NCBI RefSeq assembly: GCF_025137375.1
Contig: NZ_CP073720.1
Location: 3,496,501-3,560,500, forward strand
Direction: 5' to 3'
DNA: 64,000 bases
DNA from: Dactylosporangium fulvum
GTDB taxonomy: Bacteria; Actinomycetota; Actinomycetes; Mycobacteriales; Micromonosporaceae
Shown piece after piece: positions 34,990-43,182 of this stretch. The notes below the pieces were generated by a model. The model did no database searches and had not been told where the DNA came from. It was given only the letters and a program-made list of their open reading frames with translations. Both the position numbers and the translations under genes were made by a program. Within the stretch, counting starts at the first letter, position 1; each line of letters starts with the position of its first letter.

Positions 34990-35705
34990 ACAGACGGGCG
35001 CGGCGCGGAAACCTAATCGGTGCGCGAGCTGCGTCCGCAGGTAGTCCTCGCGTTCCGGACTCGGCACGGCGTACTCGGCTGGGCTCGAGCAGCACCCACC
35101 GGACGCCGACGTCACGCCAGCGCCGATAGGTCAGTGGCGGCAGCCAAGCTAGATCATCACGATGACCGTCGTGCGGCGCCTCCGCCGGGTGCTCCTTCGA
35201 TCGCCGCGCGGATGACCGAGCCGTCCCCGCGCCGGACGCTGCACGATCGGGTTGTGCTCGACGAAGCCGCGTCCGACCGCCCACCGGTAGAACCCGTTGA
35301 CCGTGGCGACTTCCCGCGCCACGTCGAGCCCTTCACACCGGGTCCGTGTTCGTCGCTGCGGCGCCACCGCTGGTAAGCAGCCCGATCCTCGGGTGCGGCG
35401 TCGCGCCATCCGCGAGTGCCCAGCGGTTCCCGATGCGACCACAGGAACGTGAGAAAGTTCGCCAGGTCGTACGCGACGGCGGCGTGCGTATTCTCCGGCG
35501 CCGGGCGTTCCAGGAAATACCTGTTGAGCTCCACGTCGTACGTACCGTCGGGACCGATCAGGCAGGGCATGCCGTCGTCGATGCCCTCCTTTTCCAGCCA
35601 GGCTGGTACATCGGCCGGCCGGAGGCTTGCCATCAGCGGTCGGGCGGACCGCGGCATCTGTATCTGTCGGCGAGTGAAATGCATCCGCCAGCCCAAGATC
35701 GGCAT
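34990..35705 (-). pseudogene. Tyrosine integrase/recombinase, frameshifted and truncated
   Basis: The N-terminal part (35705 to about 35330) reads DVPAWLEKEGIDDGMPCLIG then FFERPAPENT-like and AYDLANFLTFLWSHR, the SAM-like DNA-binding domain of an actinobacterial site-specific recombinase. A frameshift moves the frame to EVATVNGFYRWAVGRGFVEH then NPIVQRPARG (35370-35270), and another to DDLAWLPPLTYRRWRDVGVR (about 35150-35090). The catalytic domain with Arg and Tyr residues is missing, and the reductase gene lies beyond. Confidence 0.75.
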
Positions 35706-35836
35706 CGGCTCACGCTACCTTGCACGGTGTTCGGCCATACATAAGCGATCGCGGTGTATTCCAGCTGCAGCGCGTCGGCACCGGACTGCGGGTGGCTGCG
35801 CCACCGCGGCGCCCACTCCGTTTGGAACGGGCAAGT

Positions 35837-35909
35837 GAGTTGGAGTTGGGCAGTGCGTGTTGCGCTGATTCCCTCAGCGGTGTGACGGAGCGAGTTGGAG
35901 CTGAGCGGT
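35837..35909. repeat. Imperfect direct repeat beside the integrase remnant
   Basis: GAGTTGGAGTTGGGCAGT (35837-35854) recurs as GAGTTGGAGCTGAGCGGT (35892-35909), 15 of 18 identical, 55 bp apart. The interval 35706-36027 has no gene. The pair could be an old arm-type or regulatory repeat of the adjacent integrase. Confidence 0.4.
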
Positions 35910-36027
35910 TGGTTGACTGTGATCGGGCCTGCTGCTGCCCTAGCGCGCCGCCGTGCAGCTCTCGATCCGTCCGCCGATCTCGACCACGCTGCTGGGGTCC
36001 GTGACTGGATCGAGGTGCAGGCCAGCA

Positions 36028-36564
36028 CTACCGGGTGGAGAGGCCGTCCAGGATGACGTCGATGGCGCGTGTGAGCATCTGTGCTGGGACCGGTGTGGCC
36101 GCGGTGGTTTGGGCTAAACCGCGAATTAGCAGGTAGAGCTCTTCGACGTCGACATCTGGCCGGACTGCGCCGGCGGCTTGGGCACGCCGTAATGCCATGT
36201 CGACTGCTGCCTTCACCTCGCCTGCCACGGTGACGACGGCCGGTGGGGCATCGCCGAGCATTGAGGCCAGGGTGAGTTTGCTCGCGCCGCGCTCGATCAT
36301 CTCGCGGATCAGCGCGGGCAGCGCCGCCGTCGGATCGGGCGCGGCGGCCGCTGCCCGGGTTCGGTCGAGCAGGCCGGTGTAATGCCGCACCAGCGCGGCC
36401 TCGATCAGCGCTTCCTTGGTCGGGAAGTGCCGGAACACGGTCGCGATGCCCACGCCGGCCAGCCGCGCCACCTCCTCGGTGGAGCCGGCCTCGCCGCGTG
36501 TGCCGAAGACGTGGTCGGCCGCGGAGAGGATGCGCTCGCGGTTCTCCCGAGCATCCTGGCGCAT
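36028..36564 (-). CDS. TetR-family transcriptional regulator
   Basis: The 178-residue protein has a TetR helix-turn-helix (NRERILSAADHVFGTRGEAG, then VARLAGVGIATVFRHFPTKE) and a helical C-terminal ligand domain. It is divergent from the small SnoaL-like gene at 36635. A perfect 20-bp palindrome and a second, weaker copy lie between the starts, so it very probably represses both genes. The start is ATG 36564, only 13 bases from the palindrome. Confidence 0.95.
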   Translation of the reverse strand: MRQDARENRERILSAADHVFGTRGEAGSTEEVARLAGVGIATVFRHFPTKEALIEAALVRHYTGLLDRTRAAAAAPDPTAALPALIREMIERGASKLTLASMLGDAPPAVVTVAGEVKAAVDMALRRAQAAGAVRPDVDVEELYLLIRGLAQTTAATPVPAQMLTRAIDVILDGLSTR

Positions 36565-36576
36565 GCGACCACTTTA

Positions 36577-36622
36577 ACCGAAGTCTAGACTTCGGTACTC
36601 TAACCGGAGTCTCGACTTCGTT
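36577..36622. promoter_or_regulatory. Two TetR operators, one a perfect 20-bp palindrome
   Basis: ACCGAAGTCTAGACTTCGGT (36577-36596) is a perfect palindrome. A diverged copy, ACCGGAGTCTCGACTTCGTT (36603-36622), follows 26 bases later and ends just before the AGGAGGAG ribosome-binding site of the SnoaL-like gene. Confidence 0.85.
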
Positions 36623-36634
36623 AGGAGGAGTGCC

Positions 36635-37111
36635 ATGCGCACGCCCGAGGAAACCGTCCGCGCCGTGGCCGCCGGCGTCTGTCGCCTCATGCGCGGCGGG
36701 CTCACCGTCGCCGAGGAAGCGGCGCAGATCGATGAACTGGCAGCCTGTTACGCCGAGCGCACCGACGTGCGCCATCCGTTCAACCCGGTCGGCGACACCC
36801 CGCTGAGCAGCCGGGCCAGGGTGCGAGAGCATTTCGGCGCCGGTGGCCGCCCGGCCGGCGTGGAACGCTACGACGTCGTTGACGACCACGTGTATCCGAC
36901 ACCGGATCCTGAGGTGGTCATCTTCGAATTCCGGTACGCCGGCGTGATTGACGGCCGCGCCTTCACGCTGCCCTGCATCTTTGTGGTCCGGGTCCGGGAC
37001 GGAGAGATCGTCGAGTCCCGCGACTACGTTGACCACGTAGCTGGCGCCCGTGCTTTCGGCCGCCTGCCCGCCCTGGCCGCCGCGCTTACTGCGCCTCTTG
37101 CCCGGTCGTAG
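36635..37111 (+). CDS. SnoaL/NTF2-like small protein
   Basis: The 158-residue protein has the cone-shaped NTF2/SnoaL fold: an N-terminal helix pair (AAQIDELAACYAERTDVRHP), the central strands (VVIFEFRYAGVIDGRAFTLP) and a C-terminal CIFVVRVRDGEIVESRDYVD, the usual last strands of limonene-epoxide-hydrolase-like and polyketide-cyclase-like proteins. AGGAGGAG precedes ATG 36635. Members are isomerases, hydrolases or ligand-binding proteins. Control by the divergent TetR suggests an inducible response to a small molecule. Confidence 0.9.
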   Translation: MRTPEETVRAVAAGVCRLMRGGLTVAEEAAQIDELAACYAERTDVRHPFNPVGDTPLSSRARVREHFGAGGRPAGVERYDVVDDHVYPTPDPEVVIFEFRYAGVIDGRAFTLPCIFVVRVRDGEIVESRDYVDHVAGARAFGRLPALAAALTAPLARS

Positions 37112-37164
37112 TGGACGCGGTGATGATGTCGTTGTCGCGCCCCTGACCAGCCGGTTACGGCCGT

Positions 37165-37735
37165 AGGAATCAGCGCCGAGTACGCAGCATCCGGGTGTAG
37201 CGCCCACCAGCCGAGCCAGCCGAGCCAGCCGAGCCAGCCGAGCCAGGCGGGCCAGCCGGGCCGCGCGGGCTCTCCCCGGCCGGCGAGGATGGCCCACCCA
37301 CTGGCGAGACTGAGGCTGTCGAGGGCCACCCACATGTTGGCGAACGTGACGTAGCCGAGGTCGAACGCGAACTGGGCGACCTGGGTATCCAGCCCGTCGC
37401 CGCCGCGGAACCCGGCGGCCTGCGGTGCACCGAACAGGAGGGCGGCGACAGCGGCGGTGCCCGACACCACCACGACCGTTGGGAGCCATTCGGGGCGTGC
37501 GCCGGACCGGCGCAGCGCGGCGGAAAGGCCGCAGACGAACCACAACAACGCGCACAGGCCCAAGACGAGCAGGAAGCCACCCGCGGCCAAGGCCGTGGCG
37601 GACTGGGTCTCCAGGTACCCGCTGGATCTCTGCGGCCGGTGCGTCGAAGTTGGGTTCGGGCGTGCCGGTGCTCGACATGAGGATCACGCCGCTGAACAGC
37701 ATCGCGGTGGCCGCCCAACCCGCGATGCCGGCCGG
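37165..37735 (-). pseudogene. Multi-span membrane protein with frameshift
   Basis: The upstream part (about 37735-37618) reads GIAGWAATAMLFSGVILMSS then TGTPEPNFDAPAAEIQR. One extra G near 37616 shifts the frame, which continues YLETQSATALAAGGFLLVLG, ALLWFVCGLSAALRRSGARP and FANMWVALDSLSLASGWAIL. Four or five membrane helices can be counted. The C-terminus runs into a run of Gly-Trp-Leu codons and is disturbed. No in-frame start is found upstream. It resembles small actinobacterial membrane proteins of unknown role. Confidence 0.6.
37207..37262. repeat. 9-bp tandem repeat coding Trp-Leu-Gly
   Basis: About five copies of CCAGCCGAG (with variants) lie in tandem within the broken membrane-protein gene; on the minus strand they encode repeated WLG. 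Slippage in this repeat may have helped destroy the gene's 3' end. Confidence 0.7.
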
Positions 37736-37780
37736 GCGGAGGTGTCAACGACGGTTCTAATCCGCCGTTGACATGCGGAG

Positions 37781-37911
37781 ATGGCCGCGCACGATGGGGT
37801 GCTGATCGACCCGGCCCGCCGGGCCAAACCGAAGGACAAGCCCCACGTTGAGCGGCAGGTCCCGTATGTCCGCGACAGCTTCTGGCGCGGCCGGGATGTC
37901 GCATCGCTGCA
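37781..37911 (+). pseudogene. IS21-family transposase (IstA) fragment
   Basis: AAHDGVLIDPARRAKPKDKP followed by HVERQVPYVRDSFWRGRD is the segment after the DDE core of IS21-type IstA transposases. Both ends are missing. Confidence 0.75.
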
Positions 37912-38030
37912 ACCATGCCTCACAGCGAGTGTCCCGCAAGCTCGGCTACGAGGTCGACGGCATCTCGGTTGACGCTCGCAGTGGTGAGGCCGTCGTGTCC
38001 GACCGCTTACGGCTCACCAGGCAGAGGTGG
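37911..38030 (+). pseudogene. GNAT acetyltransferase C-terminal fragment
   Basis: ASQRVSRKLGYEVDGISVDA then GEAVVSDRLRLTRQRW is the typical end of RimJ/RimL-type N-acetyltransferases (NxxSxxxSRKLGY binds acetyl-CoA). The first three quarters are lost at the junction with the IS21 fragment. 38031-38351 shows no gene. Confidence 0.7.
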
Positions 38031-38351
38031 ACTCAGCAGGAGCGGCTCGCGCTTTGGGAAACGTGGTGGTCGAAGCGCGAAGTGTCGTGGCACGTAGTCA
38101 ACCGAGTGGTCCGCCAACTGGCGGTGGCGGCGAAGCAGGTCTGCTGCTGCGCCTGGGGTTCCCGGGTGATATTGAGCGGACACCGCACCCTTGGCAGACG
38201 ATGGCCCGGGGCCACGCGGCAGTCGCCGAAGCGCCCGGCGACGTGGTTGCTGTACATGCTGCAAGGAGGTCTGAGCCGTCGCGCTCTGTCCGCACCGTGG
38301 CCCGACATGCGCAGGAGTGGGCGTGGAACCCTCCTCGATAGCTTGACGCCG

Positions 38352-38386
38352 CTACTACGCCCGGCGATACTACGTCCTGCGTAGTA
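38352..38386. promoter_or_regulatory. PadR operator
   Basis: TACTACG (38368-38374) and CGTAGTA (38380-38386) form a perfect inverted repeat with a 5-base spacer, and a further half-site CTACTACG lies at 38352-38359. The right arm overlaps the AGGAGG ribosome-binding site of the PadR gene, consistent with autorepression. Confidence 0.75.
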
Positions 38387-38399
38387 GGAGGTGATTCCC

Positions 38400-38711
38400 G
38401 TGAGCCTTTCCGAGCTGGGCAGGTTCTCCGAGCCTGGGCTGCTTGTCCTGGTCAGCCTGGCAGACGGCCCGAAGCACGGCTATGCCATCCAGGAGGACAT
38501 CGGCATGCTTACCAGCGACCGCCCCGGACCGGGCACGTTGTACGGGGCGATCAAGCGCCTGGAAGAGCGTGGGCTCATCGAGGCCCTGGCAGCCCAGGAC
38601 AGACGCAAGCCCTATCAGCTCACTCCTGTGGGAAGGCGGATGCTACAGGCGGAACTGGAGCGCACCAGGTCGGTGGCCGCAGTGGGCCTGCGTCGCCTGG
38701 CGGTGACTTGA
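38400..38711 (+). CDS. PadR-family transcriptional regulator
   Basis: The 103-residue protein has the PadR winged helix: FSEPGLLVLVSLADGPKHGY, AIQEDIG, then PGPGTLYGAIKRLEERGLIE. GTG 38400 is preferred because AGGAGG ends eight bases before it; GTG 38391 overlaps that site. Its stop overlaps the ATG of the next gene by one base (TGATG). PadR regulators paired with a membrane protein in this way usually repress their own operon and respond to antibiotics or envelope stress. Confidence 0.93.
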   Translation: MSLSELGRFSEPGLLVLVSLADGPKHGYAIQEDIGMLTSDRPGPGTLYGAIKRLEERGLIEALAAQDRRKPYQLTPVGRRMLQAELERTRSVAAVGLRRLAVT

Positions 38712-39535
38712 TGCGCCGGCTGCACGCGGCTGTGCTCGCGCTGTACCCCCCAGCAGTACGCAAGCGCTACGGCGAGGAGATCGCCGCGCTGCTGGAACAG
38801 TCGCGCACCCCGGTGCGCGACCTCACCGACGTGGCCTGGTCCGCGCTGACCGATCGAGCGGAGAAGATGGTGACTGCTGACCTACCCGATGCGCTACGGC
38901 GCACCCCCCGACGGCTGACGGTCGCCTCCGTCGCCGTACTGGCGTGCCTGGCAGTGCCGCTGCTGGGGTTCAGCACGGTGCCGTCGGCCATTGTCCCCGT
39001 CGGGCTCGCCGCCGGCGTGCTGTGCGCCAGAAGGGGAGGCGGATTCGGCTCGGCGGCCGTGGTCATCGGCGCCGCGCTGGCGCTCTTCACCTCGCCCCAC
39101 CTGGTCCAGTTGCTGGTCGGGCGGATCGATCGCATAGCGGAGGTCGCGAGCACGGCGGCGTTCGTTGCGGCCATGGCCGGACTGGCGGCACTGGTGGTCG
39201 CCCTGGTTCGCCGCAACCGACGCACAGCCGCGCTGACCGCCGCAGTGATCGGGGCCTTCACACTGCCCCAGCTCGCGACGACGATGCTGGTGCTGATAAA
39301 TGGCGCCGAGCCGACGGGCAACCCATGGCTGGCGTACTGGGCCAGCATGCTGCCGTACCGCGGATGGAGCGAAGAAAGCGGAACAGCGTTTGTACCAGTC
39401 CTGTTCGATGTCCTGATCTGGTATCCGGTGCTCTACACCTTCTGCCTCTCATTCCTCCTGACGTTCTGTTTCCGGGCAACGGTCACCCAGGGCACGCCCG
39501 CTCCCACCAACAGGGCACAACGGACGGCAGCGTAG
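38711..39535 (+). CDS. Integral membrane protein in PadR operon
   Basis: The 274-residue protein begins MRRLHAAVLALYPPAVRKRY, the N-terminus usual for membrane proteins coupled to PadR genes, and has about six membrane segments (for example LTVASVAVLACLAVPLLGFS, VVIGAALALF, VASTAAFVAAMAGLAALVVA, VLFDVLIWYPVLYTF). It is translationally coupled to the PadR gene and is therefore probably its regulated target. Its function is unknown; the family is often annotated only as an integral membrane protein. Confidence 0.85.
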   Translation: MRRLHAAVLALYPPAVRKRYGEEIAALLEQSRTPVRDLTDVAWSALTDRAEKMVTADLPDALRRTPRRLTVASVAVLACLAVPLLGFSTVPSAIVPVGLAAGVLCARRGGGFGSAAVVIGAALALFTSPHLVQLLVGRIDRIAEVASTAAFVAAMAGLAALVVALVRRNRRTAALTAAVIGAFTLPQLATTMLVLINGAEPTGNPWLAYWASMLPYRGWSEESGTAFVPVLFDVLIWYPVLYTFCLSFLLTFCFRATVTQGTPAPTNRAQRTAA

Positions 39536-39590
39536 GAAGGCGACAGGCTGCAGCGACCAGCTTCCGTGAGGTCATGAGCTCCGCTGTCCC

Positions 39591-39959
39591 CTAGGCAACA
39601 CAGATGCCTGGCACCGCGACCTTCTGAAAGAGGTGCGGAGTGGCGACCACGGAGGACGGATACGCGGCGAGGCCGGCCTTGAACTCTGGATGCGTGAAGG
39701 CGGTGCGGTACTGGGCCGTCGACTCCCAAACTGAGTAGTTCACATAGGTCGAACTGTCCCCGATGGCGCGGTGAAGCTGAGTCGAGATGAACCCCGGTTG
39801 CCGCTTCATGAAGGCCGCGTCGTTCTGCCATGCCTCGAGGAAACGTGGCTCATCGGCTTTGTCCAGCGTGACCAGGTTTACGAGTACGACGGGCGTGGCA
39901 TCCACCGCGAGCTGTCGGTCGATCGGAAACGCGGGGTCGAGGGGGCGAAGTACCGGCAT
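39591..39959 (-). CDS. Antibiotic biosynthesis monooxygenase (ABM)-domain protein
   Basis: The 122-residue protein has the dimeric alpha/beta ABM fold: PVVLVNLVTLDKADEPRFLE as strand 1 and helix, then PGFISTQLHRAIGDSSTYVN and a YSVWESTAQYRTAFTHPEF helix. Such proteins act as small quinone-forming monooxygenases, haem degraders or simple stress proteins. It is divergent from a MarR gene and carries a MarR-type operator in the intergenic region, so induction by a phenolic or oxidising compound is likely. Confidence 0.88.
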   Translation of the reverse strand: MPVLRPLDPAFPIDRQLAVDATPVVLVNLVTLDKADEPRFLEAWQNDAAFMKRQPGFISTQLHRAIGDSSTYVNYSVWESTAQYRTAFTHPEFKAGLAAYPSSVVATPHLFQKVAVPGICVA

Positions 39960-39992
39960 GACAGGCTCCCTTCAGGCCACGTTGGTTGTATG

Positions 39993-40041
39993 ATGTCAAC
40001 GTGGTGCCATGGAGCCTAGGAGTTTGACATTGTGATGTCAA
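39993..40041. promoter_or_regulatory. MarR-type operator between divergent genes
   Basis: TTGACAT (40024-40030) and ATGTCAA (40035-40041) form a perfect inverted repeat with spacer TGTG. A further ATGTCAA half-site lies at 39993-39999. They sit between the ABM gene and the MarR gene, 19 bases before the MarR start. Confidence 0.8.
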
Positions 40042-40060
40042 TACAACAGTATGGTGACAG

Positions 40061-40531
40061 ATGACGACCAAGCGCACGCGGGCCGCTGACGCCTTGACCG
40101 ACCTCATTATCGACGTACTCAGGCTGAACGGCCTCCTCGTGACGGCAGGCGACCGGATGGTGGCGCAGCTCGGGCTGACGAGCACCCGCTGGCAGGTCCT
40201 CCGAGCCATCATCGACGCCGAACACGCCCAGCCCGTTGCGTGGCTCGCCCGCGACATGGGCGGAAATCGCCAGAATGTGCAGCGAATCGTGAACGACTTG
40301 CAGAAGATGGGGTTCGTGACACTCGAGGAGAACCCGCATCACCGCCGCGCGTCACTCGTCGTGCTGACCGATAAGGGGCGCCGGACGTACGACGAGGCCA
40401 GCCGTCTGCAAGTGCCGTGGGCGAACGGCCTTTCCGAGGACCTGGCGATCGAGGACATCGACACGACTCGCCGCGTCGTCGCGGAGCTGCGGAAGAAGCT
40501 CGAGCTGAATGGCGAACGGGCTTCGACATGA
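40061..40531 (+). CDS. MarR-family transcriptional regulator
   Basis: The 156-residue protein has the MarR winged helix with LTSTRWQVLRAIIDAEHAQP, VAWLARDMGGNRQNVQRIVN and the wing HRRASLVVLTDKGRRTYDEA. The two flanking helical regions form the dimer interface. It is divergent from the ABM gene and probably represses it through the TTGACAT/ATGTCAA operator. ATG 40061 has only a weak ribosome-binding site. Confidence 0.93.
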   Translation: MTTKRTRAADALTDLIIDVLRLNGLLVTAGDRMVAQLGLTSTRWQVLRAIIDAEHAQPVAWLARDMGGNRQNVQRIVNDLQKMGFVTLEENPHHRRASLVVLTDKGRRTYDEASRLQVPWANGLSEDLAIEDIDTTRRVVAELRKKLELNGERAST

Positions 40532-40601
40532 CCTGATCAAGGGAGCCGTAAGCCGAAAAACATTCGTGAAGGGTCGGTCCGTGGAGGGGTAACACAGCAC
40601 A

Positions 40602-40663
40602 GGCGAGGCTCCTGGTCGGGGCATCGAATCCTGGTCGACTGCTGTCTTACCCGGAGCCTCGCC
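40602..40663. repeat. 11-bp inverted repeat, possible IS end
   Basis: GGCGAGGCTCC (40602-40612) and GGAGCCTCGCC (40653-40663) are perfect inverted repeats 40 bases apart. They lie between the convergent MarR and fdhD genes and could act as a terminator or be the end of a lost insertion sequence. Confidence 0.5.
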
Positions 40664-40730
40664 CTCATCGATGGCCGGGCTCCCCGCACCTGCCCTGAGC
40701 TGCAAGATCAGCTTGAAAAAGGCTCACTGG

Positions 40731-41591
40731 CTATCGCAACTTCTCCTGCCCGGCCGGCTCGGCCTGCTCCACCAGCACGCGCTCAAAGCCGGAGTAGACG
40801 TTCATGCGCGCTCCGCGCAGGAAGCCGACCAGCGTCAGACCTGACTCGACGGCGAGATCGACGGCCAGCGAGGACGGCGCGGAGACTGCGGCCAGCACCG
40901 GCACTCCCGCCATCACCGCCTTCTGCACCAGCTCGAAGGAGGCTCGCCCGGACACCATCAGCACACACCCGCGTAGCGGGACCCGCCCGCCCAATAGGGC
41001 CCAGCCCAGCACCTTGTCCACGGCGTTGTGCCGCCCGACGTCCTCCCGGACCACCAGCAACTGTCCGTCCGCGGTGAACAGCGCCGCGGCGTGCAGCCCA
41101 CCGGTGGTGTCGAAGACCTGCTGCCCTGCCCGCAGCGCAGCGGGCAGCCCGGCCAGCACCTCAGTGCTGATCCGCACCGGGTCCGCGGCGGGGGAGAAGC
41201 TGGAGGCCAGCCGTACCGCGTCCAGCGAGGCCTTGCCGCACACCCCGCACGAGGACGTGGTGTAGAAGTTGCGTTCCACCCCCGGCTCGGGCGGCGCAAC
41301 CCCGGCCGCGAGCGCGACGTCGAGCACGTTGTATGTGTTAGAGCCCTCGTCGTCGCGGGACCCGCAGTATCGGGCGGTGACCACGTCGGCCGCATCGCGG
41401 ATTACGCCCTCGGTGAGCAGGAACCCGTGGGCCAGCTCGACGTCGTGTCCCGGGGTGCGCATCGTCACCGCGAGCGCGCGGGCGCCGACCCGCAGCTCGA
41501 AGGGCTCCTCGGCGGCAAGGCTGTCCGGGCCACGGCGGGCGCCGGCCGGGGTGATCCGCAGGACCGGCTTGCGGACCGACAACCTGCCCAT
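40731..41591 (-). CDS. fdhD: Formate dehydrogenase accessory sulfurtransferase FdhD
   Basis: The 286-residue protein has the FdhD catalytic cysteines in [10 protein letters not shown] (Cys115 and Cys118), the substrate strand [20 protein letters not shown] and the conserved [19 protein letters not shown]. FdhD moves sulfur from a cysteine desulfurase to the molybdenum of formate dehydrogenase, making the essential Mo=S ligand. ATG 41591 overlaps the TGA of moeA (ATGA). It is the last gene of the fds operon, which fits its role as a maturation factor for FdsA. Confidence 0.97.
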   Translation of the reverse strand: MGRLSVRKPVLRITPAGARRGPDSLAAEEPFELRVGARALAVTMRTPGHDVELAHGFLLTEGVIRDAADVVTARYCGSRDDEGSNTYNVLDVALAAGVAPPEPGVERNFYTTSSCGVCGKASLDAVRLASSFSPAADPVRISTEVLAGLPAALRAGQQVFDTTGGLHAAALFTADGQLLVVREDVGRHNAVDKVLGWALLGGRVPLRGCVLMVSGRASFELVQKAVMAGVPVLAAVSAPSSLAVDLAVESGLTLVGFLRGARMNVYSGFERVLVEQAEPAGQEKLR

Positions 41592-42958
41592 CAGTACCCC
41601 CCTCCGGGCAGCGCGATCAGCCGTACTGGGCCCTCGCCCGGCCCGACGACCGCGATCGCGTCCGCACCGGCGGCACCGCGCAGCATCGCGCTGCCGGCGT
41701 GCGTCACCGGCTCAGCGACACCCGCGAGCACCCGGACCGGGACCAGTGTGGTGGTGCCGGCACGCCGCGGCAGCCGGGGACCGTGCGCGGTGCCCGGCAC
41801 GGATAGCGCCTCCCCGCGCAGCCCGGCGAGCACCGGTACGGCCAGGGTCAGGAATGCTACGAGAGCGGCCAGCGGGTTGCCGGGCAGTCCGATGACCAGC
41901 GTTCCGTCCGGAAGCCTGGCCAACGACTGGGGGTGGCCCGGCCGGCAGGCCACGCCGTCGACCAGCAGCTCCGCGCCGAGCCGCTTGAGACACGGGCGCA
42001 GGTGATCGGCCGGTCCGGCCGAAGACGAGCCCGAGACCAGCAGCACCTGGCCGCTGCCTGCCTCCAGCGCGGCGGCCAGCGCGCTGTCCGAGTCCGGCAG
42101 CCGGGTTAGACCGGCCGGCTGCCCGCCCGCCCATGCGATCAGCCCGGGCAGCATCGGACCGATCGCGTCGCGCACCGCGCCCGGCCCCGGCAGCCCGCTG
42201 CTGCACAGCTCGTCGCCGGTGACCAGCATGCCGACCAGCGGCCGCGGGTGCACCTCGAGCAGGTCGTTGCCCACTGCGGCCGCCAGCGCGGCCAGCTGGG
42301 GGGTGACCGGCGTGCCGACGGGGGCCAACTGCTCCCCGCGCCGACACTCCTCACCCGCCCGGCGCACGTGCCGGCCGGCCGGCGCAATCGTCGCCGCGGT
42401 CACCGACTCTTCGTAACGAATGGCCTGTTCATAGGGCAGCACGCCGTCGGTCCCCTCTGGAACCGGGGCGCCGGTGGCCACCTCACGCGCCTCGCCGGGC
42501 CGCAGCGGCGGCCCGGCGGTCTGGCCGGCACCCACTCGACCACGGATCATCCACGGCGGTGCGCCCCGCACGGCGTAGCCGTCCATCGCCGATCGGTCGA
42601 ACGACGGCAGGTCGATCAAAGCGAGCAACGGCCGGGCCAGCGTCGTGCCGACCGCGGCCGCGGGGTCCAGCAGGCTGGGCGCCAGCGGCTCGGCCACCGA
42701 ATGGGCCAGCGCCCGTGCCTCGTCCCAGTCCACCGTCCTCCCATCCAACCGCGTGAAGCCTTGGGCCGTACCCGTTGCGGTCGCCGCCCGTTGCGGTCGC
42801 TCCCCGTTGTGGCGGCAACCGTTGTACGCAAAGCCCTGCCGGTCACCGCCATCCTGCGCCGCCAGCCGCTCGCTCACGGCGACCGCCCGACTGGCCGCGT
42901 CGCGGTCGGCTAGGCGGCGCGGCATCTCCCCGACGCCGCCGAGCTGGAACGAGCTCAC
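41591..42958 (-). CDS. moeA: Molybdopterin molybdotransferase MoeA
   Basis: The protein of about 455 residues carries the MoeA motifs: [46 protein letters not shown] and [13 protein letters not shown]. It inserts molybdate into adenylylated molybdopterin, the last step towards the cofactor needed by FdsA. GTG 42958 overlaps the fdsD stop (GTGA). The first 70 residues are an unusual, partly repetitive extension ahead of the canonical start near [20 protein letters not shown], so a later start cannot be excluded. Confidence 0.95.
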   Translation of the reverse strand: MSSFQLGGVGEMPRRLADRDAASRAVAVSERLAAQDGGDRQGFAYNGCRHNGERPQRAATATGTAQGFTRLDGRTVDWDEARALAHSVAEPLAPSLLDPAAAVGTTLARPLLALIDLPSFDRSAMDGYAVRGAPPWMIRGRVGAGQTAGPPLRPGEAREVATGAPVPEGTDGVLPYEQAIRYEESVTAATIAPAGRHVRRAGEECRRGEQLAPVGTPVTPQLAALAAAVGNDLLEVHPRPLVGMLVTGDELCSSGLPGPGAVRDAIGPMLPGLIAWAGGQPAGLTRLPDSDSALAAALEAGSGQVLLVSGSSSAGPADHLRPCLKRLGAELLVDGVACRPGHPQSLARLPDGTLVIGLPGNPLAALVAFLTLAVPVLAGLRGEALSVPGTAHGPRLPRRAGTTTLVPVRVLAGVAEPVTHAGSAMLRGAAGADAIAVVGPGEGPVRLIALPGGGY

Positions 42959-43179
42959 GCCGCGCCGGGCAGCCGGGCGGCGGCGGCCACGGCGAGCGGG
43001 TCGAGCCTCTCCCCGCCCTGCTCGACGTGCACGAGCAGGGCGGCGCGCATCCTCGGTTCCCAGTACTTCTGGATGTGCTCAGCCACCGCCGCCACCGCCT
43101 CCTCGTGCGGGCGATGTTGGAACTGCGCAGCGATGTGGTTGGCCATCCGCACGTGCGATGGTGTCGAGATCGTGCTCAT
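42955..43179 (-). CDS. fdsD: Formate dehydrogenase delta subunit FdsD
   Basis: The 74-residue protein matches the small FdsD family: VRMANHIAAQFQHRPHEEAV then AEHIQKYWEPRMRAALLVHV. FdsD is required for assembly or activity of soluble NAD-dependent molybdenum formate dehydrogenases, with a chaperone-like role during cofactor insertion. It starts three bases after the end of fdsA, and its stop overlaps the moeA start, so it is part of the same message. Confidence 0.93.
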   Translation of the reverse strand: MSTISTPSHVRMANHIAAQFQHRPHEEAVAAVAEHIQKYWEPRMRAALLVHVEQGGERLDPLAVAAAARLPGAA

Positions 43180-43182
43180 CGC

